DNA from: Desulfovibrio sp. UIB00
GTDB lineage: Bacteria > Desulfobacterota > Desulfovibrionia > Desulfovibrionales > Desulfovibrionaceae
DNA: 64,000 nt
Direction of reading: 5' to 3'
Assembly: GCF_022508225.1 (NCBI RefSeq)
Contig: NZ_JAETXJ010000004.1
Span: 1 to 64,000, forward strand
This document shows, piece by piece, positions 43,218 to 52,266 of this stretch. Numbering within the stretch: the stretch's first letter is position 1; every line of letters starts with the position of its first letter. Made by a program: the position numbers and the translations under genes. The notes below the pieces were generated by a model that was not told the origin of the DNA, ran no database searches, and was given only the letters and a program-made list of their open reading frames with translations.

Positions 43218-43940
43218 ATGGTCTTATCGCGAATCTGCGCCCTGCTTTGCCTGGGCTGTCTGCTTGCTGGCTGCGGTACCACCCGCCCTGTAGTTGTGGT
43301 GGAAAAAGACGAATTCATGAAAATGGCGCATAACATGCCCAAGGAACTCCAGGCCCGTGACCTGCTGGACAAGGACGGCTCCTACACGGCCCCCATGTCT
43401 TTCAAGGGCTTGAAAGACTACGGCGACATACTTTTCACCCGCCTTTCGCCCTCATTTATGCTGCAAAATGATACGGCGCACGATGTGTATCTTGGCGAAA
43501 CATTTTCCGCCACCATCCTGCCCGACAGCCGCGTGCAGCGTTTCCCCAACGGTTTCAGCATCAATCATGCCACGCAGAAGCTTAAAGTCAATATGGTCGG
43601 CATTGCGGACTGGAACGGGGACGGACAGGATGAATGGATAGTTTCCTGCTTTGTGGAACCCAAGAGGGGTGGGCGCACCCGCATTTATTATGTGCTGGTC
43701 CCGCCGCCGCTCAATGATCAGGAAAAACTCAAAGGCACCGTTGCTGCGGTATACGAGTGCTTTGGCCTTTCCTGCACGCTGTATGTGCGCGACAGCAAGG
43801 TTATTCAGCGCGATGCCGCCGATCCGCTCTTGCCGCCTACAGAAGTGCATGACGTGGTGCCCGGCTTGCAGCCTGTCACCACCCCGCCCAACAAGGCCAA
43901 GCAAAAGAGCGGCGAAGGTCTGGAAGAGCGCAGCCTGTAG
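43218..43940 (+). CDS. Conserved lipoprotein, unknown function
   Basis: This 240-residue protein has a lipoprotein signal (MVLSRICALLCLGCLLAGCGTT, Cys after LLAG) and a mature part with an EF-hand-like calcium loop DWNGDGQDEW, as in FG-GAP/VCBS-type repeats. The C-terminus is Pro/Lys-rich. AGGGGA lies upstream of the ATG at 43218. It is divergent from the HlyD-family gene and could be an envelope partner of it, but nothing proves this. Confidence 0.75.
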   Translation: MVLSRICALLCLGCLLAGCGTTRPVVVVEKDEFMKMAHNMPKELQARDLLDKDGSYTAPMSFKGLKDYGDILFTRLSPSFMLQNDTAHDVYLGETFSATILPDSRVQRFPNGFSINHATQKLKVNMVGIADWNGDGQDEWIVSCFVEPKRGGRTRIYYVLVPPPLNDQEKLKGTVAAVYECFGLSCTLYVRDSKVIQRDAADPLLPPTEVHDVVPGLQPVTTPPNKAKQKSGEGLEERSL

Positions 43941-43965
43941 GCCACACACTCGCCAACCACTGTAG

Positions 43966-44011
43966 TATAAAAAACAAAGGCTGTCGGTTCACACAGAACT
44001 GGCAGCCTTTT
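43966..44011 (+). terminator. Terminator after the lipoprotein gene
   Basis: An imperfect stem (GGCTGtcgGTTC with GAACtggCAGCC) is followed by six T. The A-run on the other side allows bidirectional use. Confidence 0.75.
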
Positions 44012-44325
44012 TTGCGTCCGAGCGCAAGCAGCATCGTCCAGCCCTTCACCTGAATTTGCACAGTAACATGAATGCGCTGGGGTCAACTGCCTGTCCCGAG
44101 TCCCCCCCCCCCGAATTTGCCGCGTCTTACGCATTCTTGCCTGACCTCGCGCGAGGATAACGATCTGCAAAAACGGAACTGCGTGCGCAAGGGAGCCACT
44201 GTTGGGCAGCCCGCCGCAACCGCACAAATCGCCTGCCTACACGGCACGATTATGACGCTGCCTCACCCAACGAAGGCAGCCTCTGCCGCTCAAAAGAACG
44301 CCAAGGGCTGCCGCACAATAAAGAA
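44012..44325. other. Intergenic, no gene seen, with an 11-base C run
   Basis: The stretch holds a homopolymer of eleven C at 44102-44112 and no convincing reading frame. The run could be length-variable but does not sit in a recognised promoter or gene. Confidence 0.4.
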
Positions 44326-44380
44326 CCCCGCCGGGGCAGGGGTTCGGTTCGCAAGAACCTGCTTCCCTGCCCCGGCGGGG
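44326..44380. terminator. Long GC hairpin, terminator of ppaC
   Basis: A perfect 16-bp stem (44326-44341 with 44365-44380) holds an inner ggttc/gaacc stem. On the minus strand it lies 27 bases after the ppaC stop and is followed by ttctttatt. Confidence 0.75.
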
Positions 44381-44406
44381 CAAAACATTTCAAGCTAAGC
44401 TAAAGC

Positions 44407-45324
44407 TTATTTGAAAGCCTTTTCAAAGTTGGGCACGACCTGCTTTTTGCGGCTCATCACGCCGGGCAGCCACACGGATTCGCCTTCGGCCTTCACGCCA
44501 AAAGCTTTTTCCACCACGGAAGGATCGTCAGAAACGATCAGCATTTCAGAGCCTTCCTTCATGATGTCGGTGAGCAGCAGGAACACGCTGTGACGGCCTT
44601 CGCCCTTCACGCGGGCGATTTCGGCCTGAAGGCCAGCCTTGACGGGTTCCAGGATGGAAAGGTCGACCACTTCGAGCTGGCCGATGCCAACTTTCTTACC
44701 GCCCATGTCGAAGTCCTTGTAGTCACGGAAGACCAGGTCCTTCATGGAGGTGCCTTCAACGGCGCTCTTGACCTTGAACATTTCCATGCCCAGAGCCATC
44801 ACGTCGCTCACGCCCGCGATCTTGGCCAGTTCTTCAACGGCCTTCTTGTCGGCGGGGGTGCAGGTGGGGGACTTGAAGATAACGGTATCGGAGAGGATGG
44901 CGCACAGCATGCCGCCAGCGATGCCCTTGGAAATTTCCACGCCGTAGAAGTCAAACATGTTCTTCAGCACGGTGCAGGTGCAGCCCACGGGCCAGATCCA
45001 GGCTTCCAGGGGCGCGGAGGTGGTCACATCACCAAGCTTGTGGTGATCAGCGATACCGAGCACACAGGCGGAATCCATTCCCTTGGGGGCCTGAGCCAGA
45101 TCGGAATAGTCCACCAAGTACAGATTCTTGCCAGCCACGTCGGCAACAACCTGGGGAGCGGTGAGACCGAACTTCTTGAGCACGAATTCGGTTTCAGGAG
45201 TGGGCGCGCCCTGAGCGGCAGGGGTAACGTCCAGACCGCGCTTGCTGTACAGGTCGGCGGCGGCAATGGCAGAAATGATGCTGTCGGTATCAGGATTCAT
45301 GTGACCAATAACTAATGCGGACAT
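44407..45324 (-). CDS. ppaC: Manganese-dependent inorganic pyrophosphatase
   Basis: This 305-residue family II pyrophosphatase of the DHH superfamily has the metal ligands GHMNPDTDSI and IADHHKLGD and the C-terminal DHHA2 part with the conserved SRKKQVVP segment. In sulfate reducers it pulls ATP sulfurylase forward by removing pyrophosphate made during sulfate activation. The protein has normal length and a good GGAGAG Shine-Dalgarno. It is a single-gene unit with its own terminator. Confidence 0.95.
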   Translation of the reverse strand: MSALVIGHMNPDTDSIISAIAAADLYSKRGLDVTPAAQGAPTPETEFVLKKFGLTAPQVVADVAGKNLYLVDYSDLAQAPKGMDSACVLGIADHHKLGDVTTSAPLEAWIWPVGCTCTVLKNMFDFYGVEISKGIAGGMLCAILSDTVIFKSPTCTPADKKAVEELAKIAGVSDVMALGMEMFKVKSAVEGTSMKDLVFRDYKDFDMGGKKVGIGQLEVVDLSILEPVKAGLQAEIARVKGEGRHSVFLLLTDIMKEGSEMLIVSDDPSVVEKAFGVKAEGESVWLPGVMSRKKQVVPNFEKAFK

Positions 45325-45509
45325 GACAGTCTCTCCTTCCGGTATTGTTCGGGTATGCGGTTCAGTGCGACCGCTTTGTTCTCTTTAGCACAAAGTCCTG
45401 TCCATGCCAAGGTCTTCGCACAAAAAAACCCGAAACAGATTAGTGGACACTCTACCCCACAAAACACATCTATCTGAAAATAAACAATATTTTTAACTTA
45501 GTGATTTTT

Positions 45510-46628
45510 TTATTTTTTCGTCGCCTTGGGATGGGCCTTGTCATAGGCTTCCATCAAATGCTCAAGGCTTACCTGCGTGTAGCGCTGTGTGGTGGTCAAT
45601 CTGCGGTGCCCCAGCAGCTCCTGCACACTGCGCAGGTCGGCCCCTGCCGAAAGCAGGTGCGTGGCAAACGAATGGCGCAGGCTGTGCGGCGACACTGTAA
45701 AGTCCAGCCCGGCCCGGCGGCACAGGCGCTCCACAATGCGCGCGGCCTCCCTGCGGTTCAGGCGCGAACCGCGCGAACCCACAAACAGGGCCTGCTCTTC
45801 GGGCAGGGCCAGGAGCGGACGCTCGTCAAGCCATGCCCTGAGGCTCTCGCACGATGTGTCGGAAAGCGGTGCAAGCCGTTCCCGCGAGCCTTTGCCCATA
45901 ACGCGCAACACGCGCGATGAAAGCTGCACATCATCAATATTGAGGCCAAGCGCCTCTGAAATTCGCAGGCCAGAACCGTAGAGCAGTTCCGCCAAGGCAA
46001 GATCGCGACACAGCAGGCGCGCGGATTCGGCGCTCTCTGCTCCGGCCTGCCCATGCTCCGCATCCAGCAAGGCAAAGGTTTCGTCCACATTCAGAGCGCG
46101 GGGGTGGCGTTTTTCCTGCCGGGGATTGCGCACCTGCGCGGCCACATTTTCTGTTACCACACCCTTGCGCTGTTGAAAACGAAAGAATGAACGCACAGCC
46201 GCCAGTTTTCTGGCCATGGAGCTTTTGGCCTCGCCCTGACGGAACAGCCAGGCCAGATAGGCCTGCACGTGACGCCGGGTGACGGTTTCGGGCCTTCCGA
46301 GGTCAGCATCCTGCCCGCGCAGAAATTCGATGAGTTGCGCAAGGTCGCTGCCGTAGGCTTTGAGAGTGGCGGGCGAAGCGCCCTTCTGCACTTCCATCCA
46401 GGCCAGAAAGGCATCAACAAAGAGCTTTGTCCGGTCGGGGCCGGGTTTGCGTTGCCCGCCAGCGGCCTGTTCCTGCGTGTTTGGCGTGGCTGCCTCGGTC
46501 AACGAGCCTTGCGTTTGCTTGCCCGCAGTTTTTTTGCGCGCTGTCGTTTTGGCAGCAGCACCGCTCCCGGCCTTTGGGCTGGCGGGCGCGCCGACCGGGC
46601 CTTTTTGCCCGCCCTGTGCCCTGCTCAT
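45510..46628 (-). CDS. XerC-like tyrosine recombinase with long N-terminal extension
   Basis: This 372-residue protein has the two-domain Xer layout and the full catalytic set: GSGLRISEALGL (Arg), VMGKGSRERLAP (Lys), HSLRHSFATHLL (His/Arg) and LGHRRLTTTQRYTQ (His and Tyr). About 60 residues rich in Ala, Lys, Thr and Gly precede the core, which Xer proteins usually lack. It overlaps dprA by four bases, as in many bacteria where xerC and dprA are neighbours. It probably resolves chromosome dimers, though a Xer paralogue cannot be excluded. Confidence 0.87.
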   Translation of the reverse strand: MSRAQGGQKGPVGAPASPKAGSGAAAKTTARKKTAGKQTQGSLTEAATPNTQEQAAGGQRKPGPDRTKLFVDAFLAWMEVQKGASPATLKAYGSDLAQLIEFLRGQDADLGRPETVTRRHVQAYLAWLFRQGEAKSSMARKLAAVRSFFRFQQRKGVVTENVAAQVRNPRQEKRHPRALNVDETFALLDAEHGQAGAESAESARLLCRDLALAELLYGSGLRISEALGLNIDDVQLSSRVLRVMGKGSRERLAPLSDTSCESLRAWLDERPLLALPEEQALFVGSRGSRLNRREAARIVERLCRRAGLDFTVSPHSLRHSFATHLLSAGADLRSVQELLGHRRLTTTQRYTQVSLEHLMEAYDKAHPKATKK

Positions 46629-48010
46629 GCCGTCACCTCATAGCGCGCGCCGGGCAAACGGCGCACCTTGCCCAGCATCTCAAGCCCCACAAGAGCGGCA
46701 TTGGCCGCCGCAGCGCTCAGCCCTGCGGCATCAGCCAGAACATCTGCATGGGTGGGGCCGTGCTGGCGCAGATACGCAAGCAGGCCAGCGTTGCCATCAG
46801 CGGCAGCGACGTTTTCCGCAGCTGCGCGCTCGCCCGCGTTGAGGGGCTGCACGGTGCCCGCCTTGCTGCTGGCATCATCTATAATGGATACGTTTTCGCT
46901 GGCATGCTCCCCGGTTGGGGCATCCTGCCCATTGGCCTTGGCCCTGCCGGGTTTCCCCGCCGTCGCGTCCCGGCCTGCGGCACTGGATTCTGATGCCTTT
47001 AGCGCGCCTTCCGCCTTGGATGATTCCGGCGCGGGCACATCCTCCAGCAGGCCTTCCTCTTCACCGGGGACACTGCCCTCGCTGATGCCAAAGGGCCGCA
47101 ACTGCTCCGCCAGATCGCGCAACACATCCTCGGCGCTGAATACGGCATGCGCGCCCTGACGCACCAAATCCTGACATCCAAGGCAATGGGCATCCAGTGC
47201 AGGCCCGGGCACGGCGTACACTTCGCGGTTTTGCTCCAGCGCCAGCTGCGCCGTGATAAGGCTGCCCGAACGCTGGGCGGCCTCCACCACCAGCACGCCC
47301 AGCGAAAGCCCGCTGATGATGCGGTTGCGGATGGGGAAATTGCCCGCATGTGGCAACGTACCGGGCGCAAATTCAGAGATCAGCAGGCCCCGGCGCTCCA
47401 TTTCTTCAAAAACAGTCATGTTGCCAATAGGATAGAGCATATCAATACCCGTTCCCAATACGCCGATGCTGCGCCCAATGCGCGCAAGGGCGGCCTCATG
47501 GGCAACCCTGTCTATGCCCAGCGCCATGCCGGAAATAATGGCAATGCCGCAGGCCGAAAGGCAGCGCGCCATGTATTCGGCCACAGACCTGCCATGTTTG
47601 GTGGCCTTGCGCGAGCCAACCACCGCAAAGCCCGGCGATTGCAGCAGGGAAAGATCACCCCGGCAATAGAGCAGCAGGGGCGCGTCAATAACCGGGCGCA
47701 GCAGCACAGGATATTCAGGGTCTGTCCACAGAACTATGGACGCGGCAAGATCGCGGGCGCGATCCCATTCTTCCCTGGCAGTGACACGCCACGAACCCGT
47801 AGCCAGTTCGGCAGCCTGCCCCTTGTTGACGCCCGCCTCATGCCAGAGTTCGCGCGCCTGCACGGCGGCGTAGGCCGAGCCAAAGTGCCGCGCCAGACGT
47901 GCGGCAGAACGCGCGCCCAGCCCACGACAATGCCGCAGGGCAAGGCTGGCCCAGTATTCCTTGCGGGCGGCCTCGTCCATTACAGCCAGAGTTTTACACG
48001 GCTGGCTCAT
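46625..48010 (-). CDS. dprA: DNA-processing protein DprA
   Basis: This 461-residue protein binds single-stranded DNA entering the cell and loads RecA. It has an N-terminal helix-hairpin-helix region, the Rossmann core with GSRKATKHGRSVAEYMA, ISGMALGIDRVAHEAAL and GVLGTGIDMLYP, then a low-complexity linker of about 110 residues and a C-terminal winged helix (DVLADAAGLSAAAANAALVGLEMLG). The linker makes it longer than most DprA. It is coupled to the Xer-type gene. Confidence 0.92.
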   Translation of the reverse strand: MSQPCKTLAVMDEAARKEYWASLALRHCRGLGARSAARLARHFGSAYAAVQARELWHEAGVNKGQAAELATGSWRVTAREEWDRARDLAASIVLWTDPEYPVLLRPVIDAPLLLYCRGDLSLLQSPGFAVVGSRKATKHGRSVAEYMARCLSACGIAIISGMALGIDRVAHEAALARIGRSIGVLGTGIDMLYPIGNMTVFEEMERRGLLISEFAPGTLPHAGNFPIRNRIISGLSLGVLVVEAAQRSGSLITAQLALEQNREVYAVPGPALDAHCLGCQDLVRQGAHAVFSAEDVLRDLAEQLRPFGISEGSVPGEEEGLLEDVPAPESSKAEGALKASESSAAGRDATAGKPGRAKANGQDAPTGEHASENVSIIDDASSKAGTVQPLNAGERAAAENVAAADGNAGLLAYLRQHGPTHADVLADAAGLSAAAANAALVGLEMLGKVRRLPGARYEVTA

Positions 48011-48052
48011 GCCGCCACCGCTGTATGGCCCAAGGCCGCTGCAAAACCCATT

Positions 48053-49378
48053 TTACCGGGCCAGACCTCGCGACCGGGCAAGCCCCGCCGCTTCAGAGTT
48101 GGGAAACTGCGACAGCAGCTTTTTGTAGGCCTGTGCGGCGCCTTCCTTGTCACCCATACGGCTCAAGGTCATGCCGGTTTTCAGCAGGGCATCGGCGTTT
48201 TTATGATGGCGCGGCCACTGGCTGTTGACCTTTTCAAACTGCGCCAGCGCATCCTTGTATTTCCCCTGGGCGTAGTAGCCCTCGCCAATCCAGTATTCCG
48301 CATTGGCGGCAAAGCGGCCCTGAGGATATTCCTGCAAAAAGGTCTGAAAGCGGCCAATGCTGTCTGCGGCCCGGCCAGACATGGCAGGCTGCAAGGCAGC
48401 CTTGTATGCGGCCTCCTCGCCCTTGCCGCTCTTGGGCAAGGCTGCGGGCTGGGCTTGCGCCGTAACAGCAGGCGTGGCGGCAGCGCTTGCCGCCGGAGCA
48501 GGTGTTGGGGCAGGAGCAGATGCAGGTGCGGCAGCGGCTTTGGCAGCCTTGCCCTTTGCGCCGTTCTTGGCGGCGGCATCACCAGGCAGGGGCGGCAGGC
48601 CCAACCCCGGATGCTCGGGCGGCAGAGCAAGATCAGAGACCGGCACGGAAGGCACGGGAACATCAGGATTGCCCCCGGCTGCGGCAACGGGCGGCAGCAT
48701 GGGCTGAACCGCCCCTTTCCCGGCAGCGGATGCCGCAGGAGGAGACGCCGACTCGGGCGGCAGAGCGAAAGACGCAGTGGATGAAGCAGACGCAGAACCC
48801 GTCGCGCCCTTGGCGGCGGCTTGCGGCTTTTCTGCTGGGCTTTGCGGAGCAGTAGTCTTTGCCGCAGGAGTTTTGGGCATTGCCTCGGCTTCGACCTTGG
48901 CTGCCTCACGCGGGGTGGCAGCGGGAATGGGCCTGATTGTGGCGGCAGGATCAATGGCGCGGGCGTTGGGCGTTGCGGAATTTGTCGATGCCGTATTCGC
49001 AGGATTCACTGGGGGCTGGCTTGCGGGATGCTCGGAGCTAGTTGCAACCGGGCCGTGCGCGGTAAGCTGGGCGCTTTCCGGCTGGGCAGACGCAACCACG
49101 GCGCTTTTATGGGGCTGCGGCGGAATAATGGGCACCACTGTCATGCCGGTTTTTTGTCCGCCACGGGTGCGCACTTCGTAAACCCTGTTATTGAGCTGGG
49201 CAACCTGAGTATCAAGTGTGTTTACGCTATGCTCCAGCGTGCGCAACCGCTGGTCGGTCTCGCGCAGCAGCTTCTGGTTGGTTTCGCTGGTCGATTCCAC
49301 CTGACGCATTTTGTCAGAAGAAGCGCACCCGGCAACCAGCGCAACGCAGGCCAACGGCACAACAATCAGTGTTTTCAT
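48053..49378 (-). CDS. CpoB/YbgF-like Tol-Pal system protein, lipoprotein form
   Basis: This 441-residue protein has a lipoprotein signal (MKTLIVVPLACVALVAGCASS), a coiled coil (ETDQRLRTLEHSVNTLDTQV), a very long Ala/Pro-rich linker of about 230 residues and C-terminal TPR repeats (AEYWIGEGYYAQGKYKDALAQF). This matches YbgF/CpoB, which coordinates Tol-Pal with peptidoglycan synthesis in the periplasm. The E. coli protein lacks the lipid anchor and is much shorter. The ATG at 49378 follows GGAG. The tol-pal genes are not adjacent. Confidence 0.82.
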   Translation of the reverse strand: MKTLIVVPLACVALVAGCASSDKMRQVESTSETNQKLLRETDQRLRTLEHSVNTLDTQVAQLNNRVYEVRTRGGQKTGMTVVPIIPPQPHKSAVVASAQPESAQLTAHGPVATSSEHPASQPPVNPANTASTNSATPNARAIDPAATIRPIPAATPREAAKVEAEAMPKTPAAKTTAPQSPAEKPQAAAKGATGSASASSTASFALPPESASPPAASAAGKGAVQPMLPPVAAAGGNPDVPVPSVPVSDLALPPEHPGLGLPPLPGDAAAKNGAKGKAAKAAAAPASAPAPTPAPAASAAATPAVTAQAQPAALPKSGKGEEAAYKAALQPAMSGRAADSIGRFQTFLQEYPQGRFAANAEYWIGEGYYAQGKYKDALAQFEKVNSQWPRHHKNADALLKTGMTLSRMGDKEGAAQAYKKLLSQFPNSEAAGLARSRGLAR

Positions 49379-49839
49379 CCCGGTCTCCAGCACAAGAGCA
49401 TTCTTGCGTTGAAATATCGCTCAATGCATCAAAAGCCCGCAACAGACGCCCATCAAAAAAAATTCGGCCCTGCCTTGCCGCTTGCCCGGCTGCTATAGCT
49501 GCCAGAACTGCAAACGCACAAGCCCATCAACCTGCCAACCTTTCTTGTGCCTCAACCCCGGCCATATTTCAAGAACTCTTGCAGCGGCAGCGTTTTTCAG
49601 GCAAGAACAGGCTTGCTCACGCTCGTACAGCATAACAGATAAGGACAACCGAAGCGTCGCAACATCCATAGGGCTGTTTCACGGCCTGTTGATGTGCCTT
49701 GCTCCCCGGTTGCAAAACGGGATTTTGCCTTCATCCGCACGTACACAGGGGATTACCCGAAACACGGCAGGCGAAGGACGGCAATAATCCGCATGAACAG
49801 TTCCTATCCGGCATCAAGCCAGACCGGAGGCGAAGCCAG
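49379..49839. other. Intergenic region, no gene recognised
   Basis: About 460 bases between the divergent CpoB-like and membrane-protein genes. It probably holds promoters for both. No RNA gene or repeat was recognised. Confidence 0.4.
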
Positions 49840-50859
49840 ATGAATTTTTTCCAGGAAATGGCAGCGGCCCTGACAACTTGGATGGACGCGTTGCGGCATC
49901 TTGGACAGTCCTTTCCCATGGCGCGCATGGGCCTTGACGCCCTGAGCATTGCCCTGCCGCTCGCGGCCCTGCTGGCCTTTGCGGGCCTGGGTTTCATGTC
50001 TGCCGCCGCACGGGCGCTGGCAGTTACGCGCAAGCGCGCTTCTTATGAAAAGTGCGCGCGCCAGCTGGCCTTGCTCTCATTGCTGCTTGGCTGGACGCTG
50101 CTCATCTGTGGCAGGGTCTGGCTTTTCTTTACGCAAAGCTCCTATACGCCCGACTCCATCTCCGACTTCATGGTTGAAATGAGCTGGATCATGCTCGGGC
50201 TGGCCGTGCTTATCAACAGCATGTATTTCGCCTTGTGGAAATTCTTGCTTAAGCTGCCCATGCTGCATGTGGGCATGGGCGTGGTCAGCGGCATTCAGGG
50301 CATCATCGCCACCGTGGCGTCCCTAGCTGCGGCCCGCCTGATCACGGCGCTGGCCCGCCCCGATGCGGACATGCTGACCCTGGGGCATATTTATGTTCCC
50401 GGTTTTGGCACACCCTTCTGGTGCGCCCTTTTCTGGTCGCTGCCCCTGATGCTGGCCGTGGCTGGCGGCATGGGCGCTTTCTGGCTTGTGCTGCGCCGCA
50501 AATATGACGACTTTGGCCGCGACCACTACAATACCATGCTCCCCTGGTGCGCCACATGGGCGCGCAACGCCTGGGCTGTTTTCTGGGTTGTTCTGCTGGC
50601 ATCCTCGGTGTTTGACGTTCAGAACGCCTGGCAAAACGACACCTTTACCGCCACTGACGCCATTATGGAAAGCGCAGAGCTGCTGCTCTGGCTTGTTCCG
50701 GCCCTGCTCTGGACATTCGTGGCCCGCAGCGCCACCCCCATGCGCCACAAGATCACCTTGCTGGCTGCACTTGTGTTGGCGGTTGCCATCATGCTGCCCT
50801 TCTACCTCAACATGACGGAAATCACCTTGCCCCCGTCCATGGCCGATATTGTGCAATAA
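49840..50859 (+). CDS. Conserved multi-pass membrane protein, unknown
   Basis: This 339-residue protein has about eight hydrophobic segments, for example GLDALSIALPLAALLAFAG, LALLSLLLGWTLLICGRV and KITLLAALVLAVAIMLPFYL. The ATG at 49840 follows GGAGGCGAAG; an in-frame ATG at 49699 is far upstream. The layout loosely recalls cytochrome-type or quinol-interacting membrane subunits, but no haem ligand pattern is clear and I do not name a family. It ends just before a clear terminator. Confidence 0.7.
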   Translation: MNFFQEMAAALTTWMDALRHLGQSFPMARMGLDALSIALPLAALLAFAGLGFMSAAARALAVTRKRASYEKCARQLALLSLLLGWTLLICGRVWLFFTQSSYTPDSISDFMVEMSWIMLGLAVLINSMYFALWKFLLKLPMLHVGMGVVSGIQGIIATVASLAAARLITALARPDADMLTLGHIYVPGFGTPFWCALFWSLPLMLAVAGGMGAFWLVLRRKYDDFGRDHYNTMLPWCATWARNAWAVFWVVLLASSVFDVQNAWQNDTFTATDAIMESAELLLWLVPALLWTFVARSATPMRHKITLLAALVLAVAIMLPFYLNMTEITLPPSMADIVQ

Positions 50860-50886
50860 GGGCAGATTGCCGCATGGATATGACGT

Positions 50887-50915
50887 AAAAACCCCGCCTC
50901 CACGGCGGGGTTTTT
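50887..50915. terminator. Bidirectional terminator
   Basis: AAAAACCCCGCC pairs with GGCGGGGTTTTT around a short loop. It lies between the membrane-protein gene and the convergent glycosyltransferase gene. Confidence 0.9.
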
Positions 50916-50979
50916 CGTATGCGCGCTACTGGCAAAAAAGGGCGTGGTGCGCAAAGGATTTTTCAGCAATATCAGTGTA

Positions 50980-52266
50980 TTATTTTTTGCCGTACTGCCT
51001 GCGCCATTCATCCAGAAACAGCAGGGCAGCCTCGGTTTCCGTCAATACGCCGCTACGGGCGCGCAAGGCATTGATGACATCGTCAAATCCGGCATTGGGG
51101 CCAAGGCCAAGCCCCTGCAACATCGCCGCCATGTCCCTGCGAATCTCTGGCGAAAGCACGGCCTCAACATCGGGCGGCATACCGCCGGAAGACTCCATTT
51201 CCAGCGGCCATGGGCCAAGGCGCTGCTCCACAAAACCAAGCAGGGCGGCCATGCGCTGCTCATACGTATGATCGCGCAGCACCCGCTCCCGTGCGCGGGC
51301 CGCAAAGGCATGGCGCTCGTCAGGATGGGCCAGAAAATACTCAATGCCCGCGTAAAATTCTTCCAGCGTGCCAAAGGTTGCCAGTTCATCCTGCGCGAAC
51401 AGCTCGGGCATGAGCGCCCGCCTGTCCACAAGCTGAAAGGCCCCCATGCATGCCAGTTCAAAAGTGCGCGGATTGACAAAATCACCCTTGCTCACAAGCT
51501 CCGCAGTGCCAAGGCTCGAGTGCAGATTCAGGTTGACGCGCGTGGCATTGTAGATTTTGACGCTCTCATCCGCATCAATGCGCGCGCCGCCGCGCTGCAC
51601 GTGGGGCGCAAGCAGGCTCTCGCCGTCCCAATCCGACCCCCAGATTTTAAAATCACGCCCCACAAGCTGACGAAAAGCCAGCCGACGGTTGGGGTAACCC
51701 GCGCCAAGAAAGCCGATATCGGCCCCGTATTCGCGCTTTTCCTGCTCGGTCAGTTCCAGAGGCTTGTGAAAATCCGGCTGGGCCGCCAGCGGCAGATACA
51801 GGGCGTTGCTTTGCCCGATGCCCGAGAGCATGGATAAAAAAGGCTCTTTCTGGATAACGGCAAAAACATCGTACAGTGGCGCGTAGGCCTTCCAGTAATC
51901 AAAAACCTCGTGGTCTTCCACAAACCACATGGCCGTGCGCACGCCCGACCTGTGCAAACGCTGCAACAGGCTGCGCCCTATGGGAGCCTGCGCCAGGGCC
52001 AGCACCAGATGCGGCTCCTGCGCCTGCACCTGCGCCCACACGGCCTGCGAAACCACCTGCAAAAAAGAATTTTCCAGTTGGGCAGTCTGCGTCGGGGCCA
52101 GTCCAAGGCCGCGCAGCCCGGTAAAGGCCGGATGCAGCAAGGGAGCCTCAAACACGCGCACGCTGTGCCCCAGCCCGCTGAGAGCGCTGGCACAGTAACG
52201 GCCGATGGGCAGCGAACCGCCGTACATGGGCAGCACCACAAGAATTCGCAGAGGAGCGACGGGCAT
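50980..52266 (-). CDS. CgeB-like glycosyltransferase
   Basis: This 428-residue protein begins LRILVVLPMYGGSLPIGRYCA and has the later segments YGADIGFLGAGYPNRRL, NATRVNLNLHSSLGTAELVSKGDFVNPRTFELACMGAF in part, and a late QDELATFGTLEEFYAGIEYFL. This order matches the CgeB/DUF3880-glycosyl transferase group 1 family. Its ATG overlaps the stop of the upstream GT9 gene by one base (TGATG), so the two are coupled. They probably work on the same surface glycan or lipopolysaccharide. Confidence 0.82.
   Translation of the reverse strand: MPVAPLRILVVLPMYGGSLPIGRYCASALSGLGHSVRVFEAPLLHPAFTGLRGLGLAPTQTAQLENSFLQVVSQAVWAQVQAQEPHLVLALAQAPIGRSLLQRLHRSGVRTAMWFVEDHEVFDYWKAYAPLYDVFAVIQKEPFLSMLSGIGQSNALYLPLAAQPDFHKPLELTEQEKREYGADIGFLGAGYPNRRLAFRQLVGRDFKIWGSDWDGESLLAPHVQRGGARIDADESVKIYNATRVNLNLHSSLGTAELVSKGDFVNPRTFELACMGAFQLVDRRALMPELFAQDELATFGTLEEFYAGIEYFLAHPDERHAFAARARERVLRDHTYEQRMAALLGFVEQRLGPWPLEMESSGGMPPDVEAVLSPEIRRDMAAMLQGLGLGPNAGFDDVINALRARSGVLTETEAALLFLDEWRRQYGKK

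Noticed and set aside
44102-44112. Poly-C run as a phase-variation switch
   Set aside because: It is not inside a gene or a recognisable promoter, so there is no target for switching.
44072-44398. Possible 108-residue gene near the C run
   Set aside because: It has no domain or ribosome-binding site, includes the homopolymer run, and runs through the ppaC terminator hairpin.
47147-48784. 545-codon open frame opposite dprA and cpoB
   Set aside because: It spans two genes with clear domains on the other strand and shows no domain of its own.
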